Assembly (NCBI RefSeq): GCF_001685355.1
Contig: NZ_CP016438.1
Location: 8,866,001 to 8,930,000, forward strand
Reading direction: 5' to 3'
DNA from: Streptomyces lincolnensis
Lineage (GTDB): Bacteria > Actinomycetota > Actinomycetes > Streptomycetales > Streptomycetaceae
Length of the DNA: 64,000 bases
Shown piece after piece: positions 57,165 through 64,000 of this stretch. The position numbers were made by a program, and so were the translations under genes. The notes below the pieces were generated by a model. The model searched no databases, was not told the DNA's origin, and saw only the letters and a list, made by a program, of their open reading frames with translations. Numbering within the stretch: position 1 is the first letter of the stretch; each line of letters begins with the position of its first letter.

Positions 57165-58463
57165 ATGAGTAACGCCCACCCCTTCCGCGTTCTGCGCGCG
57201 AAGCGTCTGTGGACCGTCAACGGCGTGATCGTGGGCTTCGTGGCACTGCTGTTCACGGTGTTCTACGTCGGCGCCAACATCGACCCTGCCGGTCACCTGC
57301 ACAAGCTGCCCGTCGGCCTGGTCAGCGCCGATGAGGGGGCGAAGGCCGGTGGCAAGCAGACCGACCTCGGTGCACAGATCACCCAGTCGATCAAGAAGTC
57401 GTCCCAGGGCGGAGACAGCATCGACTGGAAGGTGATGGACGAGAAGGAGATGAAGGAGGAACTGGGCAAGGGCAAGCTGTTCGGCGCGCTCGTCGTGCCC
57501 CGCGACTTCACCTCCACGGTCGCCGCACTCACCGGCCCCGGGGTGGCCGGCAAGACCGTCCGCCCGACGCTCACCGTGCTGACCAACCAGTCCGCCGGCA
57601 GCGTGGGATCGAGCATGGCGCGGCAGGCCACGACGACGGCCGCGCAGTCGGCCTCCGCGCAGGTGGGTGAACAGCTGACCGCTCAGGCCGAGGCCGCGCA
57701 GGCCCAGCTGCCCGCTGCCGCGCGCCTGCTGCTGGCCGACCCGGCCGTGGTGCAGATCGAGGACGGACATCCGCTCGACTCACACAGCGGCCTCGGCCTG
57801 AGCGCCTTCTACTACTCCCTCGTCCTCGTCGTCTGCGGCATGCTCGCCGCCAACGTCATCAGCGGCCAGGTCGACCACGCCCTCGGCTACACCCACAACG
57901 ACATGGGCCCGCTGCGGGTCCACAACCCGCTGCTGCGCGCGACTCGCGTCCAGACCCTGGCCATCAGCAGCACGCTCATGGTCGGTCTGTCCCTGCTCAT
58001 GGGCAGCCTGGCTCTGGCCGGTGCGGTGGGCATCATGGGTATGGACGCCTCTCACCTGCCCCTGTTGTGGCTCTTCTCCGTGTGCACGATCGCGGTTGTC
58101 GGCATCGGCGGGCTCGGACTGCTCGCTGTGTTCGGCACGCCGGGGATGCTGTTCATCACGATCTTCTACATCGCCATGGCGGTACCGACGTCCGGCGCCA
58201 CGGTCCCTCTCCAAGCCCTTCCCGGTTTCTACCGCGTCCTCGGCGAGTTCGAGCCCCTGCGCCAGATCACGGGCGCCGTCCGCTCCATCCTCTACTACGA
58301 CGCCCAGGCCGACGCGGGTCTGACCCGGGGCTGGGTGATGCTGGGCGTGGGAATCGCGGTCGCCGGCCTCTTCGGCTTCGGCGTGACCCGGTTCTACGAC
58401 CGCAAGGGGCTGGATCGCATTCCCGCCGACGAGGAACCGCAGCCGGTCCTCGCTCGGGCATAG
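57165..58463 (+). CDS. YhgE/Pip- or DUF3533-like polytopic membrane protein
   Basis: A 432-residue ABC-2-like membrane protein. One N-terminal segment (about residues 20-40) is followed by a long extracytoplasmic domain of about 170 residues with no Cys, and then five hydrophobic segments (about 205-225, 265-290, 295-318, 323-345 and 380-402). This is the YhgE/Pip layout, a family that includes phage receptors, type VII-associated proteins and drug-export candidates. Substrate unknown; PadR control fits a drug or lipid exporter. Confidence 0.8.
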   Translation: MSNAHPFRVLRAKRLWTVNGVIVGFVALLFTVFYVGANIDPAGHLHKLPVGLVSADEGAKAGGKQTDLGAQITQSIKKSSQGGDSIDWKVMDEKEMKEELGKGKLFGALVVPRDFTSTVAALTGPGVAGKTVRPTLTVLTNQSAGSVGSSMARQATTTAAQSASAQVGEQLTAQAEAAQAQLPAAARLLLADPAVVQIEDGHPLDSHSGLGLSAFYYSLVLVVCGMLAANVISGQVDHALGYTHNDMGPLRVHNPLLRATRVQTLAISSTLMVGLSLLMGSLALAGAVGIMGMDASHLPLLWLFSVCTIAVVGIGGLGLLAVFGTPGMLFITIFYIAMAVPTSGATVPLQALPGFYRVLGEFEPLRQITGAVRSILYYDAQADAGLTRGWVMLGVGIAVAGLFGFGVTRFYDRKGLDRIPADEEPQPVLARA

Positions 58464-58474
58464 ACCGACGACCG

Positions 58475-58513
58475 GTGAGGGGTGGAGCTGGGCACGACCG
58501 CTCCATCCCTCAC
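58475..58513 (+). terminator. Terminator after the YhgE/DUF3533-like gene
   Basis: GTGAGGGGTGGAGC (58475-58488) pairs with GCTCCATCCCTCAC (58500-58513) with one G-U pair and an 11-base loop, followed by a T-containing stretch. It also lies 36 bp past the convergent padR stop. Confidence 0.75.
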
Positions 58514-58549
58514 TTTGTTGACCAACTGTGTGGCCGGGACCGCCGCAGG

Positions 58550-59125
58550 TCAGCCGTCGGCCCGGAGCGCGGCCGTGCGCTGTTCGATCCTGCGCAGCGC
58601 CATGTCCCCCCACTGGAGGTTCTCCCGCTCGAACGACATCCCGCGCAGCAGGGTGAGATACGGGCCGATGCGCTCGGCCTCGGCGAAGTACGCCTCCTCG
58701 GAGCGCCCGTCGAGCAGGCGCTGCCGGAGTCGCTCGTAGCGGGCCAGCTTGGCGGTGGCCCACTCCATGCGCTCGGTGATGGCGGTCCGGACCGCTTCCA
58801 TGTCGCCCGCGTCCAGGCACTGCACCTTGACAAGCAACTCGTCCCGGATCACCGCCGGTTTACCCAAGGGCTCGGCGGTGTAGGCGTGGACGGCCTTCCG
58901 CCCGGCCTCCGTCAAGGAGAACAGTCGCTTGTTGGGGCGGCGCTTCTGCTCGACGACCCGGGCCGTGACGAGTCCTTCGGCCTCCATGTGATCCAGCTCC
59001 CGGTAGAGCTGCTGAGGCGTCGACATCCAGAAGTTGGCGACCGTCGCGTCGAACGCCTTCGCGAGGTCGTACCCGGACGCCTCGCCCCCCAACAGTGCGG
59101 CCATCACCGCGTTCCGCAAAGCCAT
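58550..59125 (-). CDS. PadR-family transcriptional regulator
   Basis: A 191-residue regulator. The winged-helix N-terminal domain has ALLGGEASGYDLAKAFDATV and STPQQLYRELDHMEAEGLV. The C-terminal dimerisation helices follow. It probably represses the SGNH/YhgE-like operon and itself; the shared 15-bp motif supports this. It is convergent with that operon and divergent from the SnoaL gene. Confidence 0.93.
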   Translation of the reverse strand: MALRNAVMAALLGGEASGYDLAKAFDATVANFWMSTPQQLYRELDHMEAEGLVTARVVEQKRRPNKRLFSLTEAGRKAVHAYTAEPLGKPAVIRDELLVKVQCLDAGDMEAVRTAITERMEWATAKLARYERLRQRLLDGRSEEAYFAEAERIGPYLTLLRGMSFERENLQWGDMALRRIEQRTAALRADG

Positions 59126-59146
59126 GGATGCACGCTAGCAGATTAA

Positions 59147-59170
59147 TCAACAAGGTGACTAACAGTCACC
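59147..59170 (-). promoter_or_regulatory. Candidate PadR autoregulatory operator
   Basis: GGTGACT-AAC-AGTCACC (59154-59170) is an inverted repeat with 7-base arms, 29 bp from the padR start. The 15-mer TCAACAAGGTGACTA (59147-59161) overlaps it and matches the sequence at 56204-56218. Confidence 0.65.
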
Positions 59171-59250
59171 CTTTCCCTATAGACAAGCCCTAGTCAGCCC
59201 TCTACTCTCTAATGCACCTATTCAAATATGTGAGTATCAGAGGTGGGCTC

Positions 59251-59643
59251 ATGCATCCCTTCCGCAAGGCGGTCGAGAGCGGCGACCTGGACGCTGTGGC
59301 CGCACTGCTGGCCGACGACGTCGTCTTCACCAGCCCTGTCACCTTCAAGCCGTACCCGGGCAAGGCCATCACCGCGGCGATCCTGCGCGGCGTGCTCCGG
59401 GTCTTCGAGGACTTCACCTACATCCGTGAGATCGCCAACCCCGACGGCCGCGATCACGCCTTCGTCTTCACCGCCACCGTCGGCGGCAAGCAACTCCAGG
59501 GATGCGACTTCCTGCACTTCGACGACGACGGGAAGATCGACGAGTTCACGGTGATGGTGCGCCCGCTCTCCGCCGCCCAGGCGCTCGCCGAGGCCATGGG
59601 CGCCCAGTTCGAGCAGATCGCCCGAGAGGCCGCCGAACAGTAA
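59251..59643 (+). CDS. SnoaL/NTF2-like protein
   Basis: A 130-residue cytoplasmic protein with an NTF2-like fold: FRKAVESGDLDAVAALLADDVVF, FVFTATVGGKQLQG and a final FTVMVRPLSAAQALAE strand/helix. Many such proteins are isomerases, cyclases or redox-linked small-molecule handlers. AGAGGTG precedes the ATG. It is divergent from padR and might be another target of it. Confidence 0.85.
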   Translation: MHPFRKAVESGDLDAVAALLADDVVFTSPVTFKPYPGKAITAAILRGVLRVFEDFTYIREIANPDGRDHAFVFTATVGGKQLQGCDFLHFDDDGKIDEFTVMVRPLSAAQALAEAMGAQFEQIAREAAEQ

Positions 59644-59735
59644 CCACGACGACGGACTTCGAGGCGGTGGTCATCGGCGCGCGGCAACGCCGGACTGACC
59701 GCCGCCACCCTCCAACGCTGGGACTGTTGCGGAGA
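59644..59735 (+). pseudogene. Start fragment of an FAD-dependent oxidoreductase
   Basis: TTTTDFEAVVIGA and, after one-base shift, GNAGLTAATLQRW match the N-terminal dinucleotide-binding motif of FAD/NAD(P)-dependent oxidoreductases. It lasts about 30 residues and then stops resembling a protein. The rest of 59736-60190 holds no convincing gene, and I cannot assign it. Confidence 0.4.
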
Positions 59736-60190
59736 CGCAAGGGACCCGCCAGAGGCGGCTGTTCGCCAAAGAGCGGCGGAGTCCTCGGGGCAAGGTCGGC
59801 AGCGCAATCTCCGTCAACCGCGCGGTGCCACGCTGGAGTTGTCGTTCTCCTTGGGCACTCACCGGCACCGAAGGCAAAGAACCACGAAGAGCCACACCGT
59901 CAACTCCCTTGTTCGAGGGCCCGCCAGTCCAGGCTGCACGCCGCTCGTCCAAGACGAGGACGCAGCCGAGGGGGGCGGTGCTCTGCCACGGGCTGTCCCG
60001 CCTGCGCACCGGCGACCGGCAATCACGCTGAGGCTTCGCGCGTGTCTCTCCGCAGAATCACTACACTTTACGACCTCTTTGCGTGTTCATGACTCGTAGG
60101 ATCCCGTTCGGCGCCAGGAGCTCCGCGTGGTGCCGCAGTGACCGGCGTGCCATCTGGCCGGCCGGACGACGCGAGGTGGGGGGACACCTG

Positions 60191-62185
60191 GTGCGTAGAT
60201 CATTGTTCCGCTGTGCGACTGTGCTGGCCACGGCGTTAGCGCTGATGCTGCTTCCGCAAGGGCCGGGTGCCACCGGCGAGGCGCAGGCCGCGACGTCGTT
60301 CAGTACGTTCTCCGACGGCGACGGGGTGATCGGCAAAGCGGCCTTCAACCCCGGTCTGCACTATTTCCACTCGACCGGAAAGCCCGGCCCGGGCCCGAAT
60401 TTCTTTCAGATCTACGACCGGTGTGACGACGGTCTGACTCCTGGCGTCGAGTGGCTCATCACCGAGGGGGCTGAGGCGGGGACCTCGTACCGCAAGGAGT
60501 TGGATGGAGACTGCGAGACCTCCGTACTCCTGCCCATCCCGTTCCGGATCTCCGCCCTGGAGACCCACTTCGGCGGCAAGGAAATGCCGTCCATGACATG
60601 GCATTTCTACCTCAAGGCGCAGGACGGCAGCTACGCGCACCGCAGCGACTCCATCAGCGATCAGATGGGGTCGTACGCCAATGTCTGGGACAGAGAGTTC
60701 TACACCGAATCGAGCGTCTACCGGGAGCCGTACGGCCGCGTAGGCAGCACGATCACCGTCACGGTAGTGCCGACCGATGAGGCGTACAGCGGCGGACCGG
60801 TCGCCGCCGATGACGACATGAACGAAATGTGGGACGAGATCCAGAAGGAAACCCCGGTCCCCGATGACCTCAGCGGCGATCAGGTGGAGTCGCTGAAGAA
60901 ACAGCTGTGGTGCCATCTCGCCTTCGCCGTCGAAGGCTGGACCGGTGGGCCGACATGGGACCTCGAAGCAGAGAGGCCGAACATCTCCTGGGAGGAGGTG
61001 AAGGGCCTGGGAGACCTGAAGGATCACCGCTGCAACTGGGGTTCCGACGAGGGCAGTTACTACCGCCCGCCCACGGACGGCTCAGATCCGGCGGACCTGG
61101 CCCCGGTCGTCGACGCCGGGCCCGACGTCACCACGGACGAAGGCGGCGAGGTCACCCTCAGGGGCACGGCCGCCGACGACCGCGGTACCCCCACCTCCAC
61201 CTGGACCTACACCCGCGGTGACGACGTCGACGAGGGCGCCGCCTGCACGTTCACCGATGCCGGCCGTCCACGTACCGGTTTCACCTGCACCGACGACGGC
61301 ACCTACACCGTCAAACTGACCGCGGACGACGGCGTCCACCACCCGGTCTCCGACAGCGCCACGGTGACGGTGAGGAACGTGGCGCCCACCCTCACCCTGG
61401 AGAGCCCTGACGACTGGGACGTCCACCGTGTCGAGAACGAGGTCGCCATCGCGGCCTCCTTCACTGACCCCGGCAGCAACGACACCCACACCTGCACGGT
61501 GACCTGGGACGACGGCAGCACCTCCCGCTTCCCCGCGACAAGCGGACGCTGCGAGGCCGCACACGTCTACGAACACGCCGGCATGGACACCGTCTCCGTC
61601 CAGGTCACCGACGACGACGCCGGCGAGGACAGCGGCGAGCGCATGATCGTCGTCTACGACCCGAGGGCCGGTCTGGTCTCCGGCAGCGGCACCCTGGCCG
61701 ACGGCGCCGGGTACAGCGTCACCGCTAAGTACCTGACCACTGGCTCCACGGTCCCGGCCGGAACGGTCGCTCTCGCCGTACCCACCGAGGACGGGAAGAA
61801 GGCGCTGCTCTCCACCGCACTCGACTGGCTGGTGATCACCCCCGAAGGCAAGGTGGCGGTCAAGGGCCGCTCGGCCACCCACGGCTTCGTCGGCTACCTG
61901 GAGAAGGACGCATTCCGGGGCGTCGTCTGGCCACTGTCCCAGGGAGCGACCCCGCCCTCCCATCCCTTGTACGACAGCACCCCGGGCGCAAGCTGGGACC
62001 TCGACGAAGCCCGGCCCCAGCCGCTCCGCACCGGCCTCACGGTGATCGACACCGGCTGGATCCCGGGCCTGCCGGCCCTGCCCGGCGGCGGTCTGCTGGG
62101 GCTTGGCGGCACGCTTCCCGCTCTCCTCGACGGCCTGCCGACACTCGGCGGGGACGTGGCCGTGGCCGGCCGCAGCTCCTCCTGA
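60191..62185 (+). CDS. Large secreted PKD-domain protein
   Basis: A 664-residue exported protein. A signal peptide (VRRSLFRCATVLATALALMLL, to EAQA) is followed by a unique N-terminal region of about 270 residues that contains FSTFSDGDGVIGKAAFNPG, QIYDRCDDGLTPGVEW and WDREFYTESS; I do not recognise it. Residues of about 290-480 contain two PKD-like Ig-fold domains (PDVTTDEGGEVTLRG, YTVKLTADDGVHH; then VYEHAGMDTVSVQVTDDDAGED). The C-terminal part is another beta-rich domain and ends in a Gly/Leu/Pro-rich tail. PKD domains bind proteins or carbohydrates. The GTG at 60191 is chosen for its GGTGGGGGG ribosome site and because it begins the signal peptide. A strong terminator follows. Confidence 0.85.
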   Translation: MRRSLFRCATVLATALALMLLPQGPGATGEAQAATSFSTFSDGDGVIGKAAFNPGLHYFHSTGKPGPGPNFFQIYDRCDDGLTPGVEWLITEGAEAGTSYRKELDGDCETSVLLPIPFRISALETHFGGKEMPSMTWHFYLKAQDGSYAHRSDSISDQMGSYANVWDREFYTESSVYREPYGRVGSTITVTVVPTDEAYSGGPVAADDDMNEMWDEIQKETPVPDDLSGDQVESLKKQLWCHLAFAVEGWTGGPTWDLEAERPNISWEEVKGLGDLKDHRCNWGSDEGSYYRPPTDGSDPADLAPVVDAGPDVTTDEGGEVTLRGTAADDRGTPTSTWTYTRGDDVDEGAACTFTDAGRPRTGFTCTDDGTYTVKLTADDGVHHPVSDSATVTVRNVAPTLTLESPDDWDVHRVENEVAIAASFTDPGSNDTHTCTVTWDDGSTSRFPATSGRCEAAHVYEHAGMDTVSVQVTDDDAGEDSGERMIVVYDPRAGLVSGSGTLADGAGYSVTAKYLTTGSTVPAGTVALAVPTEDGKKALLSTALDWLVITPEGKVAVKGRSATHGFVGYLEKDAFRGVVWPLSQGATPPSHPLYDSTPGASWDLDEARPQPLRTGLTVIDTGWIPGLPALPGGGLLGLGGTLPALLDGLPTLGGDVAVAGRSSS

Positions 62186-62210
62186 GACACGAGGCGGGCG
62201 ATCCCGAAGT

Positions 62211-62245
62211 TCCGGGGCACCGGTGCTCAACACCGGTGCCCCGGA
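62211..62245 (+). terminator. Strong terminator after the PKD-domain gene
   Basis: TCCGGGGCACCGGTG (62211-62225) pairs perfectly with CACCGGTGCCCCGGA (62231-62245), a 15-bp stem with a five-base loop, 26 bp after the stop. Confidence 0.85.
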
Positions 62246-62389
62246 CACCCGGCAGCGCATGGAAGCCTCCCCCGTCCAACAGGGAGAAGGGGCGCCCTGC
62301 GTTCCACGAGCACGGGCACATGGCTGCCGAACGGGCACGGCTTCAAGGCACGCGCAGGCCGTGGCGACCTCGGCCTCGCAGACACTCCT

Positions 62390-63082
62390 TCAGCTGTTCT
62401 GGGCGCGCTCAAGGCGGCGTGCCTTGACGCGTCTGGAGGGGTGGGCCGGGTCTCGGACCGCCCCCGCTCCGCGGGTCCGCCCGACGCCGGGCAGAGGGGA
62501 GAGCCGCTCGGCGACGCCGGCGAGGGTATCGCTGTCCGGTCCGGGGGCGATGTGGAAGTGCGACCGCTTGACCGGATCGAGGTCGCCACCCCATACGACC
62601 GTGCCTTCGCAGTCCAGGAGGATGTCCCGCACGATCCGTTCGTGGTGGGGCCAGAGCCCCTCGGAGCCGCCGAGGGGGTAGGCGGTGGGGTGCAGGCACA
62701 GTGCGGTGCCGGAGAGGTAGGTCGACTCGAACTCCGCGGCGACCGTCCGGCTGGTGGTGTGGCCGCTGATGCCACCGCCCTGGCCGGTGTCGAGTGGTGC
62801 GATCTCGTAGTGCCAGCGTCGCGCGATGTGCAGGAGCACGGTTGCCACCGGGCCGTCACGCAAGTCCACGGAGGCTCTCGAGCCCTCCACCAGGTGGGTG
62901 CTGACGGCGTCGGGGGTGATGGGCCAGCCGTTCACGGATCTGTCCCGGGTCCACTCGGCGCTCTTCCCGTTCGATACGGCGCCCGGGGCGGCGGCAGCCG
63001 GGCCGGCGTGGGTGATCCAGGCGGCCACGGCGGTGGCGGCCCCGGCGGCGAGGACGCCCCGGCGCGTGATGGTGCGGCTCAC
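62390..63082 (-). CDS. Tat-exported M15-like protein, possibly inactive
   Basis: A 230-residue protein with a Tat signal (TRRGVLAAGAATAVAAWITHA) that ends near AAAP. The rest resembles secreted D,D-carboxypeptidase-like M15 proteins of Streptomyces: NGWPITPDAV, VEGSRASVDLRDGPVATVLLH, HYEIAPLDTG, TSRTVAAEFESTYLSGTAL, VVWGGDLDPVKRSHFHIAP. In related proteins SGTA is followed by an acidic metal ligand (AID); here it is ALCLH, so the usual Asp is absent. It starts one base after the stop of the upstream gene. It may bind peptidoglycan without cutting it. Confidence 0.7.
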   Translation of the reverse strand: MSRTITRRGVLAAGAATAVAAWITHAGPAAAAPGAVSNGKSAEWTRDRSVNGWPITPDAVSTHLVEGSRASVDLRDGPVATVLLHIARRWHYEIAPLDTGQGGGISGHTTSRTVAAEFESTYLSGTALCLHPTAYPLGGSEGLWPHHERIVRDILLDCEGTVVWGGDLDPVKRSHFHIAPGPDSDTLAGVAERLSPLPGVGRTRGAGAVRDPAHPSRRVKARRLERAQNS

Positions 63083-63083
63083 G

Positions 63084-64000
63084 CTATTCCCCTTCCATAC
63101 GTCGGGTGATGACGGTGTGCAGTCCATCGACGAACGAGGCGAGCTGCTCCGAGGGAATCCTGTCCGGCCGCTGGTCCTCGTCGTCGGGCAGGAAGAACTT
63201 CTTGCCCCAGTCGAACGCGGAGAAGAGGTCGAAATCCAGCAGGACGTTCCGCACGGTCTCCCGGAACGTGCTGGGGCTGCCGCCGAACCGGTTCTCGTAG
63301 AAGTGGGTGAACCGCTTCGCCGAGCGGTTCGCTCCGTCCCAGAAGTGGTACGTGAACAGCGCGTCGGACAGCAGCCTGTCGTCCCCGCCGCCGGACTCGC
63401 CGTCCAGGCCGTGCAGATAGTGGGAGATGTTGTAGGCGTCGACGTCGGCGATGAGGTTGTCACTGCTGAACCGGGATTCCACCGTGGCGGATCCGACGAC
63501 CTGGACGCAGAAGTCCTCGCCGGACATCGAGCGGTGGTTCTCACGCCACTGCGTGTAGGCGTTGAGGATGTCCCCCGCCCATCCGCAGGCCTCTCCCACA
63601 GTCACGTCGGTGCCGCTTCCGGGGTAGGCGAAGTGGCCCTCGGCGGCGGCGCCGAAGTGCGCGAGGGTGATGCGGTGGTTCGCCCGCGGATCATCGTATT
63701 TGAGCCTGTCGCCGGGCTCGATGCCCGCGGCCGCGCAGGCATCCAGGACCTCCTGCCAGATGGCGCCGAGGATGGCCGACCATTTCCAGTCGTGGTAATT
63801 GGGTTCGGCCCAGCGCAGGAAGGCGAGAGTGTTGTCGATCACTGACTGCCGGGGAGGTCCGTCGCCCATGGTGGAGATGACACCCTCGACGCGCTTCACG
63901 AAGTCGATGTAATTCCGCAGGCTCAGGTCGCCATTGTCCGTGGCGTCGAGGCGCCACACGCCGTCGTCGCTGTTCTTCCGATGGATGTTGTGGTCCAGGC
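63084..64000 (-). CDS. Unrecognised protein (5' end beyond window)
   Basis: The frame is open to the window edge, giving at least 305 residues with the upstream section LDHNIHRKNSDDGVWRLD and a 291-residue body. I do not recognise it. Segments such as WAEPNYHDWKWSAILGAIW and NISHYLHGLDGES are polar and helical; no signal peptide is visible in the window. Its TAG stop lies one base before the GTG of the M15-like gene, so the two are coupled and probably act together, perhaps at the cell wall. Confidence 0.65.
   Translation of the reverse strand, partial: LDHNIHRKNSDDGVWRLDATDNGDLSLRNYIDFVKRVEGVISTMGDGPPRQSVIDNTLAFLRWAEPNYHDWKWSAILGAIWQEVLDACAAAGIEPGDRLKYDDPRANHRITLAHFGAAAEGHFAYPGSGTDVTVGEACGWAGDILNAYTQWRENHRSMSGEDFCVQVVGSATVESRFSSDNLIADVDAYNISHYLHGLDGESGGGDDRLLSDALFTYHFWDGANRSAKRFTHFYENRFGGSPSTFRETVRNVLLDFDLFSAFDWGKKFFLPDDEDQRPDRIPSEQLASFVDGLHTVITRRMEGE

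Noticed and set aside
59736..60190. Possible small genes between the SnoaL and PKD genes
   Set aside because: Short frames without ribosome sites or family resemblance; described as noncoding.

Overview
The window reads as chromosomal DNA of a Streptomyces-like actinomycete. The sequence is very GC-rich, third codon positions are almost all G or C, GTG starts are frequent, stop and start codons often overlap as ATGA or GTGA, and the window carries an ergothioneine operon, Tat-exported glycosidases, a zinc-free ribosomal protein and many TetR, IclR, HxlR and PadR regulators. I found no tRNA or rRNA gene, CRISPR array or complete insertion sequence. I ran no database search; families are assigned by reading motifs.

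Region 1 (1-13.2 kb) is mostly housekeeping: the end of a succinate dehydrogenase operon, a HEAT-repeat protein, an OlsB/OlsA-like ornithine-lipid pair, two nucleotidyltransferase-fold proteins, a short UvrA paralogue, an LLM flavoprotein, and a CobW metallochaperone with a cysteine-free L32 gene whose promoter holds a probable Zur box. Region 2 (13.2-29.5 kb) has a membrane-anchored NACHT NTPase (possible defence protein), a secreted pectate lyase, an MBL hydrolase/HxlR pair, a HAD protein, dodecin, egtABCD, a PARG-like macro-domain protein, a PemK/MazF protein, a flotillin with an NfeD-like partner, and an amidase.

Region 3 (29.7-41.6 kb) is accessory sugar and small-molecule metabolism: an AbfB-tailed GH43 protein; an alpha/beta hydrolase behind a promoter with two AAACCGNTCGGTTT operators; an IclR-controlled hexarate operon (KdgD, a truncated enolase-superfamily gene and a complete TctCBA transporter); a secreted double SnoaL protein; YceI; and an SDR/TetR divergon with two CGGAGG palindromes.

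Region 4 (41.6-55.0 kb) is the most unusual part. A minus-strand cluster encodes LigA/LigB-type protocatechuate 4,5-dioxygenase, an SDR, a muconolactone-isomerase-like protein, an alpha/beta hydrolase, a VanA-type Rieske oxygenase, a VanB-type reductase, two small unrecognised proteins and an acyl-CoA ligase. Beside it lie a PAS-GAF histidine kinase, a NarL-type regulator, an SDR and an aldehyde dehydrogenase. This looks like an aromatic-acid pathway using extradiol cleavage, whereas Streptomyces normally use ortho cleavage. The flanks hold remnants of GntR, IclR, SMP-30-like and aldehyde-dehydrogenase genes, so the area has been rearranged.

Region 5 (56.2-64 kb) holds an SGNH hydrolase and a YhgE/DUF3533-like membrane protein, probably repressed by the nearby PadR protein because both promoters share a 15-bp motif (13 of 15 bases), followed by a SnoaL protein, a large secreted PKD-domain protein, an M15-like Tat protein and the end of an unrecognised gene.
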